A DNA stretch of 64,000 bases from Scytonema sp. UIC 10036 (GTDB lineage Bacteria; Cyanobacteriota; Cyanobacteriia; Cyanobacteriales; Nostocaceae), in the NCBI RefSeq assembly GCF_009725235.1, contig NZ_WJFC01000009.1, forward strand, positions 62,001-126,000, written 5' to 3'. Under the pieces are notes generated by a model that saw only the letters and a list, made by a program, of their open reading frames with translations, made no database searches and was not told the DNA's origin. Positions 18,393-26,678 of this stretch are shown one piece after another; positions within the stretch are counted from its first letter, which is position 1; every line of letters starts with the position of its first letter. A program made the translations under genes and the position numbers.

Positions 18393-18495
18393 TACTGATT
18401 TTAGATTTTGGATTTTGGATTGATATTTTCAATCCAGAATCGCAAAGTTGAAATTCTACGCAACGCCACTGCATTCATCAAAAACCAGAATCAAT

Positions 18496-19596
18496 ATGGT
18501 AGCCTTAACACAAGCTGTAAGTGACAAAATCACCGTCACGAGCGAATCTCTCGATTTACCTGCTTTGCTCAAGCAACTACTTGAACGGCGATCGCTATCA
18601 GTCGAGCAAGCTTCTGCACTTATGGAAGGTTGGCTGACAGATACTATTCCTCCAGTGTTATCTGGGGCAATATTGGCAGCGATTCAAGCCAAAGGAGTAT
18701 CTACAGAAGAATTAGTAGGCATGGCTGGTGTCCTGCAATCCCAATCTTCTTCCCCCACTCCCTACTCCCCACTCTCTACTCCCTTAGTAGACACTTGCGG
18801 AACGGGAGGAGATGGAGCCTCAACCTTCAACATCTCCACCGCCGTCGCCTTTGTTGTTGCAGCAGCAGGAGTAAAAGTTGCAAAGCACGGTAATCGTTCG
18901 GCGTCCAGTAAAACTGGTTCTGCTGATGTGTTAGAGGCTTTAGGTATAAATCTTAGCGCCGATCCTCAGAAAGTTCAATCCGCAGTCGATGAAGTCGGCG
19001 TAACATTCTTGTTTGCTCCTGGGTGGCATCCAGCACTAAAAGCAGTTGCTGCTATGCGAAAAACACTAAAGGTGCGAACTGTTTTTAACTTGCTGGGTCC
19101 TCTGGTTAATCCAATGCGACCAACAGGGCAAATTATTGGTGTGTGTGACCCACTGCTAGTTGAAACAATTGCGAAAGCTTTGTCAGAACTTGGGACTCGC
19201 CGTGCAATTGTCGTGTACGGACGGGAAAGGTTAGATGAAGCTGGGCTAGCAGATTTAAATGACTTGGCTGTACTTAAAGATCGAACTGTCATTCCTGCTG
19301 TACTCAGTCCTGAAGAACTGGGTTTAACTCCTGCACCAACGGAGGCATTGCGAGGTGGGGAAGTCCAGGAAAACGCTGAAATTTTAAAAGCGGTCTTACA
19401 AGGAAAAGGAACACAAGCACAGCAAGATGTTGTGGCATTAAACGCAGCGCTAGCACTTTATGTAGCTGAAGCAATTGATGATGGGGCAATTGATATTGCA
19501 AGCGCAGCTGTGAAAGGTGTTGCCCTTGCCAGGGAAGTTCTGCAAAGTGGTGAAGCTTGGAAAAAGCTAGAACAGCTTGCGGAATTTTTACGGTAA
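18496..19596 (+). CDS. trpD: Anthranilate phosphoribosyltransferase
   Basis: The product has '[17 protein letters not shown]' (PRPP-binding glycine loop), '[21 protein letters not shown]', '[10 protein letters not shown]' and '[10 protein letters not shown]'. It joins anthranilate to PRPP. I chose ATG 18496 (MVALTQAV) because upstream codons back to TTG 18448 give an unlikely 16-residue leader. Just before the DTCGTGG loop there is a Ser/Pro/Thr stretch ([12 protein letters not shown]) encoded by CTCCCTACTCCCCACT-type repeat sequence, apparently a small in-frame repeat insertion in a surface loop. Confidence 0.92.
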   Translation: MVALTQAVSDKITVTSESLDLPALLKQLLERRSLSVEQASALMEGWLTDTIPPVLSGAILAAIQAKGVSTEELVGMAGVLQSQSSSPTPYSPLSTPLVDTCGTGGDGASTFNISTAVAFVVAAAGVKVAKHGNRSASSKTGSADVLEALGINLSADPQKVQSAVDEVGVTFLFAPGWHPALKAVAAMRKTLKVRTVFNLLGPLVNPMRPTGQIIGVCDPLLVETIAKALSELGTRRAIVVYGRERLDEAGLADLNDLAVLKDRTVIPAVLSPEELGLTPAPTEALRGGEVQENAEILKAVLQGKGTQAQQDVVALNAALALYVAEAIDDGAIDIASAAVKGVALAREVLQSGEAWKKLEQLAEFLR

Positions 19597-19713
19597 TTAG
19601 CTAATGGCTAATGGCTAATGGCTAATGGCTAATGGCTAATGGCTAATGGCTAATGGCTAATGGCTAATGGCTAATGGTATTGAACAATTAGCAATTAGCA
19701 ATTAGCAATTAGC
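19597..19713. repeat. GCTAATG tandem repeat spacer trpD-aroG
   Basis: About ten perfect GGCTAAT heptamers (19600-19677) are followed by complementary AGCAATT units, just before the aroG leader and start. Confidence 0.88.
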
Positions 19714-19741
19714 TCTTAACAAAATTAGAGGATAAACACTC

Positions 19742-20830
19742 ATGATTGTAGTTATTAAGAATAATACACCAGCTGAGGAAATTACTCGTATCAGTCAAGA
19801 ATTGAGTGAAAATTGGGGAGTGACTGTAGAAAAAAGTGTCGGTCAGCATAAAGTTGTTCTCGGAATGATTGGTGAGACTGCAACTCTTGACCCAATGGTG
19901 ATTCAAAATAGCAGTCCTTGGATCGAGGAAGTTTTGCGAGTTGAGAAACCTTTTAAGCGGGCGAGTCGGCAATTCCGTCACGGACAACCCAGCGAAGTTG
20001 TTGTACCTACACCCAATGGTTCTGTCTACATTGGCGAGCAACATCCTGTTGTCTTGATTGCTGGACCTTGCTCTGTGGAAAATGAAGCCATGATTGTAGA
20101 AACAGCTAAGCGGGTGAAGGCTGCGGGCGCTAAGTTTCTGCGTGGTGGTGCTTTCAAGCCTCGTACTTCTCCTTATGCCTTTCAAGGACACGGTGAGAGT
20201 GCTCTAGAGTTATTAGCAGCCTCTCGTGAAGCAACAGGCTTGGGTATTATTACAGAAGTCATGGATGCTGCCGATTTGCCTGCGATCGCTCGTGTCGCTG
20301 ATGTGGTACAAGTTGGCGCTCGAAATATGCAAAACTTTTCTCTATTAAAGAAAGTAGGTGCTCAAGATAAGCCCGTACTGCTCAAGCGAGGAATGTCTTG
20401 CACAATTGATGAGTGGCTCATGGCAGCAGAATATATTCTGGCTGCTGGAAATCCAAATGTGATTCTTTGCGAGCGTGGGATCAGAACTTTCGATTCCAAA
20501 TATGTTCGCAACACCTTAGATTTGTCTGTCATTCCAGTATTGAGACAGCTTACACACTTACCGATTACGATCGATCCCAGTCATGGTACTGGTAAGTCTG
20601 AGTATGTTGGCTCGATGGCGTTAGCAGCTGTAGCAGCAGGAACAGATTCTTTAATGATTGAAGTTCACCCCAATCCTGCTAAGGCTCTTTCTGATGGACC
20701 CCAATCCCTCACTCCTGAAAAGTTCGATCGCTTGGTTCAGGAATTGTCAGTTGTTGGCAAAGTCGTCGGTCGTTGGCCTCAGGAACAAACTTTCAAATCT
20801 TCTAAAAAAGAAGTAGGAGTCATGGTGTAA
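19742..20830 (+). CDS. aroG: 3-deoxy-D-arabino-heptulosonate 7-phosphate (DAHP) synthase
   Basis: The 362-residue product has an N-terminal ferredoxin/ACT-like regulatory domain (residues 1-~75, 'MIVVIKNNTPAEEITRI') and a TIM barrel with 'IAGPCSVENEAM', 'KFLRGGAFKPRTSPYAFQG', 'QVGARNMQNFSLL', 'LLKRGM', 'LCERGIRTF' and 'DPSHGTGKSEYV'. This is the type I-beta DAHP synthase that commits phosphoenolpyruvate and erythrose 4-phosphate to the shikimate pathway. It is the last pathway gene of the scytonemin cluster in N. punctiforme and is last here too. It has a leader with weak GAGG upstream of ATG 19742. Confidence 0.93.
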   Translation: MIVVIKNNTPAEEITRISQELSENWGVTVEKSVGQHKVVLGMIGETATLDPMVIQNSSPWIEEVLRVEKPFKRASRQFRHGQPSEVVVPTPNGSVYIGEQHPVVLIAGPCSVENEAMIVETAKRVKAAGAKFLRGGAFKPRTSPYAFQGHGESALELLAASREATGLGIITEVMDAADLPAIARVADVVQVGARNMQNFSLLKKVGAQDKPVLLKRGMSCTIDEWLMAAEYILAAGNPNVILCERGIRTFDSKYVRNTLDLSVIPVLRQLTHLPITIDPSHGTGKSEYVGSMALAAVAAGTDSLMIEVHPNPAKALSDGPQSLTPEKFDRLVQELSVVGKVVGRWPQEQTFKSSKKEVGVMV

Positions 20831-20860
20831 AAGCTATATTACCTATAGGCATAGCCCTAC

Positions 20861-20975
20861 TAGTACTCCACCACATAAGTTTTGATGGGTAGATAGACAA
20901 ACCCCCACTCTCGTTCCCAGATAGAACCTGGGAACGAGGTGAAAGCCCATGAAAACTTATGTGGCGGACTACTAC
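20861..20975. mobile_element. 115-bp MITE with a second palindrome nested inside
   Basis: Terminal inverted repeats at 20861-20889 and 20946-20975 share the core CCACATAAGTTTT and match at about 26 of 29 positions. The centre (20910-20939) is a copy of the CTCGTTCCCAG palindrome also seen at 11156-11190. No open frame is present, so it must be non-autonomous. It may also end aroG transcription. Confidence 0.75.
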
Positions 20976-21441
20976 CTACTACCTACTTGTAGGACTAGAA
21001 TTTTAGAGCGAAAAGAGATTAATAATTATTCAACCAAACTTGATATTATTCATCATTTAAAATAGGCACTGCTTTTGATACTGATAAGTTAATTAGAGGT
21101 AGAGAACGCAGTGGTTATTTTATATTTTAAAGTATAAAAATTATCTAAAAATTTGATAAATACATCAAAAGAAATTTTATTGAGTTTCTTTTAAATTTTA
21201 TTTAAATTCTATATAGACAGTAGCGTTGTTTACAGTTTGATTTGATTGAATATACATCATTTCAGAGTTGGTGTGAGCATATTTTACAAAACAACGCAGG
21301 GTGCTTTTTAAAGCTCAAAGTCCATTACTAATTTCAGAGATAAAAATAAGCAGAAACTTGTAAACAAGCAGACTACTTTTGTCTGTAGTGGTTCCCATTG
21401 CTTCCGTGATTTCTAGTTTAGAGAGAGGAGAATTATTCTCA
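20976..21441. other. AT-rich upstream region of the repeat-protein genes
   Basis: No gene is seen in this 466-base stretch. It is very AT-rich at 21100-21230 and ends in AGAGAGGAG 12 bases before ATG 21442. It probably carries the promoter of the following gene; no operator could be recognised. Confidence 0.5.
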
Positions 21442-22617
21442 ATGACAACTGAAAACACTTTTACCCAAAGTACTTCTAGTTCTGGGTTTTCACAATCTCC
21501 ATTTGGTCGCTTGGGCGATGCTGTAGGCAATGAGAATTTACCTGGCTTTCCCGGTGGTGGCGGTACTCAATCTGGCGGTGAGGGTAGCAACCAATTTGCT
21601 GGTGGTGGTACGCCAGTGTCACCTTTCGATCAAATCAGATATAACATCGACCAAGCAATTTATACCGCATTTCCTCCTGGTGGTGGTACTCCTGCGGCTA
21701 ACACTAACATTGACACCAGCACGCTAAACCCATTTAACCAACCGCCTGGTGGTGGTAGCCCGTCTAGTCGTAGTAACCAGTTTGGTGGTGGTACTCAAAC
21801 AGGTAGCGGAGAAGAACCTTCTTTTGGCGGTTACAATCCATTTAACCCTGGCTTTGGTAGCAATATAAGCAACCAAGCTATACAAGCTAGCAGCGGATCT
21901 AACAGTGGTAGCCAAGGCGGATTTGATGGCGCTAACCAAGGCGGATTTGGTGACGTTAACCAAGGCGGATTTGGCGGCGGTAGCCAAGCTGGTGGTTCCT
22001 TTGCTGGAAATCAACAAGCAAGCCAGATTGATGCAATTCGTTTCGGTCTGACTGACTCTATCACTCAACAAGTGAGCAATGGTAACCCTGACAAAGACGC
22101 AATTGATGGTGAGATCGGCTCTACTGTTGACAGTCTGGTTAGGTCTTACACGGGCATACAGGGTGGCACATCATCCTCAATTGATGCTGGCAGTGAGATC
22201 CCATCCACGGTTAGTGTTGAGCTTGTGCCTGTGGTGTCAGAAGTTAGTGAGAGTGTGTTTACCGAACAACCGCTCACCGAGTTCGTCGTCACTGACACTG
22301 TCACGGTGACTGAAGGTAACGCTGACATTCTCACCAACTCTGAAAGCGTTGCCTTTACTAGTGAAGAGCAAATAGTTTACGACTTCTTAAAACAAGTTTC
22401 TGGTGATTCCATCGATCCGTTCTTCGTAAAGAGCATTGATAGCGGAGCTACCGGTGAATTCGCCAAACTTATCAATCAATATGCTGAAACAGGCAGCCTA
22501 CTTGGTTCTGGCAGCAATCAATCAACAGACGCTTACTTAAGTCAATTACAAAGTGGCTTCATAAGCAACACTTCTGATTCCACACAGTTTGGTGGTAGCG
22601 ACGCGATCGCACTATAG
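21442..22617 (+). CDS. Gly/Ser/Asn-rich repeat protein 1 (unknown family)
   Basis: ATG 21442 follows GAGAGGAG and gives 391 residues starting MTTENTFTQ; the frame is open further upstream, but that part has no RBS. The N-terminal half has repeated PPGGG, NPFN and QGGF(G/D) units in a Gly/Ser/Asn background (residues ~30-195). Short amphipathic segments interrupt it ('FDQIRYNIDQAIYTAF', 'AIRFGLTDSITQQV'). The C-terminal half is acidic, with Val/Thr/Ser-rich beta-like sequence (residues ~230-300) and a possible helical domain. There is no signal peptide or membrane helix. I recognise no family. It is the first of three similar genes downstream of aroG, so a sheath or matrix role linked to the UV pigment is a guess. 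Confidence 0.75.
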   Translation: MTTENTFTQSTSSSGFSQSPFGRLGDAVGNENLPGFPGGGGTQSGGEGSNQFAGGGTPVSPFDQIRYNIDQAIYTAFPPGGGTPAANTNIDTSTLNPFNQPPGGGSPSSRSNQFGGGTQTGSGEEPSFGGYNPFNPGFGSNISNQAIQASSGSNSGSQGGFDGANQGGFGDVNQGGFGGGSQAGGSFAGNQQASQIDAIRFGLTDSITQQVSNGNPDKDAIDGEIGSTVDSLVRSYTGIQGGTSSSIDAGSEIPSTVSVELVPVVSEVSESVFTEQPLTEFVVTDTVTVTEGNADILTNSESVAFTSEEQIVYDFLKQVSGDSIDPFFVKSIDSGATGEFAKLINQYAETGSLLGSGSNQSTDAYLSQLQSGFISNTSDSTQFGGSDAIAL

Positions 22618-22629
22618 AGTTCCAGATCC

Positions 22630-22674
22630 AAAAATGTTGGACAGCGCAAATTCATGCTGCTACCCAACATTTTT
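22630..22674 (+). terminator. Putative terminator after repeat protein 1
   Basis: An 11-bp perfect stem AAAAATGTTGG / CCAACATTTTT around a 23-base loop, with the T-run contained in the 3' arm, directly after the stop codon at 22617. Confidence 0.6.
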
Positions 22675-22798
22675 AAAAGCTACTAGCCGTTAACTTGCCT
22701 CCATTGAAAAGACCGAAGAAGAAAGTCATTAACCCAGTCAACTTGATTCTCTCAAGTTTCAAGACATTTTTTTTCTGACAATAGGAGGATTTTTGTTT

Positions 22799-23326
22799 AT
22801 GACAACGGCATCAAATGTTAACACCAATCCTAGTAGCAATAGCGTGTTCCCTCAATTACCTGGTGATGTTTTAAACCGCATTCAAAACAACATCTCAACC
22901 TTCACTGACATTGTGAATCGCTATCAAAGCGGTAATGCAGTCACAAACGGTGACTTAGCATTAGCACCAGTGGTTGAGTTTGTCAACTATTTAAACAGTA
23001 CTGGTCGTGGAACTACTGGTAGCAACACAGTTACTACTGGTAGTAATGTACCTGGTACTGGCAGCCCGGTGACAACTAGTGGCAGTGTGGTTCCCTTGCA
23101 ATCCCCTAATGATGTTTTGAAGTTGATCGAAGCTGATATCACAAGCTTTTACAATACGGTCAACCGGAATTCTGGTATTGGTGGTAACAATCAACTTCCA
23201 CTATCTGCTGCTGAAGTCTTCAAACTTTTACAGAATGACATCATCGCATACAGTGGCACTATTAATCAACTCCAAGCTACTAATAGCCCATTAGTTGGTG
23301 GTAGCAATACCAACACCATTGTCTAA
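22799..23326 (+). CDS. Repeat protein 2 of the trio (unknown family)
   Basis: ATG 22799 has AGGAGGA ten bases upstream and gives 175 residues starting MTTASNVNTN. Three copies of a unit of the form P-x-(D/E)-V-(L/F)-x-x-(I/L)-x-x-(D/N)-I can be seen: 'PGDVLNRIQNNISTFTDIVN', 'PNDVLKLIEADITSFYNTVN' and 'AAEVFKLLQNDIIAYSGTIN', separated by Gly/Ser/Thr/Asn linkers. The same unit recurs in protein 3 of the trio. Helical prediction is likely for each unit. There is no signal peptide. Function is unknown; shared start, RBS and unit show it belongs with its neighbours. Confidence 0.75.
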   Translation: MTTASNVNTNPSSNSVFPQLPGDVLNRIQNNISTFTDIVNRYQSGNAVTNGDLALAPVVEFVNYLNSTGRGTTGSNTVTTGSNVPGTGSPVTTSGSVVPLQSPNDVLKLIEADITSFYNTVNRNSGIGGNNQLPLSAAEVFKLLQNDIIAYSGTINQLQATNSPLVGGSNTNTIV

Positions 23327-24150
23327 GTTAACCCAATTAAAGCTACATTATACAGCTCGTGATTTAACAATTCTCCAGAAACAAAAGAAGAAAGTTGTTC
23401 ATTGGGTTTGTTTTTAGACGTTACACAACAGTTCTTCTGTTGCCGTCTGGGGCAAACCCATTTTTTTGTATATGCATTTGTAAGGTTTTCCTTTCTAGCA
23501 GCAATATCACAAAATTGGTCAATTTTCCCAAAAAAATTCTTTTGTTTTGTAGTGTTCTTTGTCATGATTTTTTATATTTAAATAAAAAAACAATAAAAAT
23601 ATCTAAAAAATAGACAAGCTTATCGAAAAATAACTTATTGCTGTTTGTATTGCAATTGCTTAAATTCTTAATTGACTAGTGTTGATTGCACCCCAAAAAA
23701 GTCACAATGTGTGTTACAGGTAGCATCTGCCTTCACTACTGGTGATTCCCTTGTGTGAATAATTTTATGGTACAAGTCTATTGTTCTCTAAGAAAATCCA
23801 AGAAAAGCCTAGCTTTAATCTTCTAATTGTTAATAATGTTAGCGTTTTTTCAGTCTTATAACTCTTGCACGCTGATATTACACAAGCAATAAATCTATCA
23901 ACAAATTCCAGTGCTCGCCCTTAGCGCAAGCCGTATTCGGCTTATCGCTCTCAAAGAGTTCAGATTCTTGATTGAAATAGGAAATGCTGGGTCAAACCCG
24001 TTGTGGGTCTACCCAACAAGCTTTCAAGAGCTACTAGCCAATAATGCCTGCCCTCAAAAAGCTGTCACAGCTAATTGATAAGCAGGATCGACTTTTTATC
24101 ACCTATATTCTACGAGATTTTGGTTCCAAAAATTAGGAGGATTGTTGTTA
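23327..24150. other. Non-coding leader between repeat proteins 2 and 3
   Basis: No gene is supported in ~820 bases. It is AT-rich, with a pairing GCTGGGT...ACCCAACA at about 23986-24022. An 'AGCTACTAGCC' segment near 24029 is also found near 22678 upstream of protein 2. The leader ends in AGGAGG at about 24135-24140, before ATG 24151. The shared leader pieces suggest that proteins 2 and 3 are controlled alike. Confidence 0.5.
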
Positions 24151-25824
24151 ATGACGACTTCTACTGCTGATATTCTCACACCTGGCGATCCCTTGACTGG
24201 GAGTGTAATTTACGGTACATCTTCAAGTACTTCTAGCGGTTCACTCCCCAATACTTTTGGTGCTAGCGCTAACTTATATAGTGGCAGCACTTGGAGTTCT
24301 AGTACTAACAATAATTCCTTTGCTGGTGCTCAAAACAACCCCTTTGCTGGTGGTGGTGGCTATGCTTATGCAAGTCTTGGTAACACGGTGGTTGGTGACA
24401 ATCAATGGATTATCGGTAAAGAAACCACACCAGAGAGATTTTCTAACGTGATAAATTATACTACAGAAGAAATTGTTGACTCCGTTATTGTCAAGTTGAG
24501 CAACAGGCTTTCTGAGAGTGGCATTACGACTGCTTCCACTGGTGAAAACCCATTTGCTGGCGGAAACAATCCCTTTGGCAGTACTAATGCTCCAGCTCTC
24601 GATTTCTTAAGACAGGTATATGGCGTAAATTTCCCCATACCTCAATCAGCATCGAACTTCTTAACATCAGTATACGGACAAACCTTACCTGGTGGTTCTA
24701 GCAATCCATTTCCCAGTACTGGTACTGGAACTTCAGGCACTGATAGTAGCAGTTCATTTGCTGGTATCGGAACTTCAGGTGTTGGTGGTAACATACCTCA
24801 ACGACCATCTTTTGATATTACACAAGTTATTTTTGGTGAAGGTTTACCGTCTGGAAGTAGTGGCAAATCCTCCTCTGAGACTCTCAGGATTGTCCAAGAT
24901 GGTCTGTTAAACTTCACTAAAACAGTCAATTCTGCTGTTGGCAAAAGGCTTTTTAGCGGTAACAACACACCTTTGAGGTCACCTTCAGATTTGTTGACGC
25001 TCTTTAGGAATGACATACTGAGCGCCAATACCAGTATCAATACTGTCAATGAACTTGCTGGTGATGGCACAGATCCTTACACAAACTTGTTTGCAGGTAG
25101 TGATTCTCAGGCTGTTCAGCCACCTTCCGATATTTTGTACACCGTTCTTGGTGGTTTGTTACCTTTCAGTGGTACTGACAACATTTTCAACACTCCTGAT
25201 GGCAGCATACCTATTGGTTACGGCAATAGGGATTTTGGAAGTGACAGTGCAGTTATCGGTAATTCTAACTGGAATTATGGGAAATCTAATGCCAGCATCG
25301 GTAATGCCAACTGGAATTGGGATTCTACCAAAAATAACGCAACAATTGGTAATGGTAACTGGTATTTAGACACCAGTCAGAACAACAGAACCTTGGGTAA
25401 TGGTAACTGGTATTGGGAGTCCACAGCTGACAACAATACCTTGGGTAACGGTAACTGGCACTTTGGAAATAACAACACCACCATTGGTAACGGTAACTGG
25501 GACTTCGGTAGCAACAACACAATCATTGGTAATGGCAATTGGGTGTTTACCAGCAACAGCATTGTGATTGGTAATGGCAACTGGTCTGTCATTATTGACA
25601 AATCCTCCACTGCTGCGGGCGACTTCCTTGGCAAGTTGGATGATTTGGTATTGTCAATGGGAATTAAAGACGGCGCTGATAATCTCGTGAATTCTTTGAT
25701 TGGCAAGTTCGGTGGTGCCTTTGAACCACTGACAGGTGAGTTAACCGAAGCCGGTCGCAAGACTTACAATCAGCTTTTCTACTCAGATAATAGCAGTGCG
25801 ATCGCAGCTGCACCCAGCCCATAA
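24151..25824 (+). CDS. IGNGNW-repeat protein 3 of the trio (unknown family)
   Basis: ATG 24151 (11 bases after AGGAGG) gives 557 residues starting MTTSTADIL. The N-terminal region is Ser/Gly/Asn-rich with NPFAGG units, the middle has helical units such as 'SPSDLLTLFRNDILSANTSIN' shared with protein 2, and residues ~365-480 hold eight tandem 14-16-residue repeats centred on (I/L)GN(G/S/A)NW. A degenerate copy, 'VVGDNQWIIGK', lies near residue 90. The C-terminal ~80 residues look helical. Regular short repeats with invariant Asn and Trp suggest a beta-solenoid. No signal peptide is seen. N. punctiforme also has an uncharacterised gene after aroG in this cluster; whether it is the homologue cannot be told from here. 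Confidence 0.78.
   Translation: MTTSTADILTPGDPLTGSVIYGTSSSTSSGSLPNTFGASANLYSGSTWSSSTNNNSFAGAQNNPFAGGGGYAYASLGNTVVGDNQWIIGKETTPERFSNVINYTTEEIVDSVIVKLSNRLSESGITTASTGENPFAGGNNPFGSTNAPALDFLRQVYGVNFPIPQSASNFLTSVYGQTLPGGSSNPFPSTGTGTSGTDSSSSFAGIGTSGVGGNIPQRPSFDITQVIFGEGLPSGSSGKSSSETLRIVQDGLLNFTKTVNSAVGKRLFSGNNTPLRSPSDLLTLFRNDILSANTSINTVNELAGDGTDPYTNLFAGSDSQAVQPPSDILYTVLGGLLPFSGTDNIFNTPDGSIPIGYGNRDFGSDSAVIGNSNWNYGKSNASIGNANWNWDSTKNNATIGNGNWYLDTSQNNRTLGNGNWYWESTADNNTLGNGNWHFGNNNTTIGNGNWDFGSNNTIIGNGNWVFTSNSIVIGNGNWSVIIDKSSTAAGDFLGKLDDLVLSMGIKDGADNLVNSLIGKFGGAFEPLTGELTEAGRKTYNQLFYSDNSSAIAAAPSP
25246..25590 (+). repeat. Tandem repeat array coding IGNGNW units
   Basis: Eight 42-48-base units, each with a core like ATTGGTAATGGTAACTGG. 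Units 2-4 are 16 residues and units 5-7 are 14 residues, so the array seems to have grown in two steps. Confidence 0.85.
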
Positions 25825-25926
25825 GCTGAAAAAGAATGAAGTGTTAAGGATAAAGGATGAAAAATTTATCTTTCATACTTCATTGTTTATGCTTCACCCT
25901 CGTAACAAATTCCTTTCGCAATGCAT

Positions 25927-25962
25927 AGCAGTCACCTGACATGAGTCCTGTGACTGCTTTTT
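25927..25962 (+). terminator. Rho-independent terminator after repeat protein 3
   Basis: A perfect 9-bp stem AGCAGTCAC / GTGACTGCT with a 14-base loop is followed by TTTTTG. Confidence 0.75.
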
Positions 25963-26049
25963 GTGAAACAGTCTCATAAGTACGTGGAGTGTCAACAGTC
26001 CTCACAGTTTCATAAGCAGTAGCCAAATATTTTTGTCCAAAGTCCAGTT

Positions 26050-26460
26050 TTAAGGTAAATTTGGCATATGAACAAATTCTAATTTGATCCCATCAGGATC
26101 GGCAAAGAAAAAAGCGTAGTAACCAGGTGCATAGTGGTTGTATTCTGCGGGTGAATCCAAAATTGTGCCGCCCATATCCAGAACGATCTGGTAAAGTTTA
26201 TCGACTTGCTCTCGACTTTCGGCGTTAAAGGCGAGATGATGCAATCCTGGTGAGTAGCGATCGTGAATTTTGTTAGGAGAGTCCGGGCGGCTGTTGTAAA
26301 TGAGAATAGCCCCCGCATTCTGTTGCCACCACATGGTAAATTCTTCGTTTCTCTCTACCTGCTGATACCCCATGAACTGTAAAATCTGGTCGTAAAATGG
26401 CTCAGATAAGGAGCGATCGCTTACAGTCAAAGATAAGTGGTTGATTGTACCTAACGTCAT
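26050..26460 (-). CDS. VOC-family (glyoxalase/bleomycin resistance/dioxygenase fold) protein
   Basis: The 136-residue product is one vicinal-oxygen-chelate domain with paired beta-alpha-beta-beta-beta units: 'INHLSLTVSDRSLSEPFYDQIL' at the start with the first metal His, 'GLHHLAFNAESREQVDKLYQIV' with the second, and 'YYAFFFADPDGIKLEFVH' ending with the metal Glu. The substrate cannot be told from sequence. It stands alone on the minus strand between the repeat-protein genes and a plus-strand protease, with no clear operon partner. Confidence 0.88.
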   Translation of the reverse strand: MTLGTINHLSLTVSDRSLSEPFYDQILQFMGYQQVERNEEFTMWWQQNAGAILIYNSRPDSPNKIHDRYSPGLHHLAFNAESREQVDKLYQIVLDMGGTILDSPAEYNHYAPGYYAFFFADPDGIKLEFVHMPNLP

Positions 26461-26678
26461 AGCAGCTTACCAAGCAATTGTTTGTGCTGAATTTATCTTA
26501 GTACTTATGTTCTGGTATGAGAAGTGGTTTGTTAGCTTATTGTAATACTAGAACGTCGTCGCTATTCACCAAGCCAATGTAACTCGCAGTCGTTTCTGCA
26601 ATGGCAGCATAGCCGCCCTCTGCGCTCTACCTTTCTTCTGGTAAACTAAAGTTAAATTATTAATAGCAGTTGAAATGT

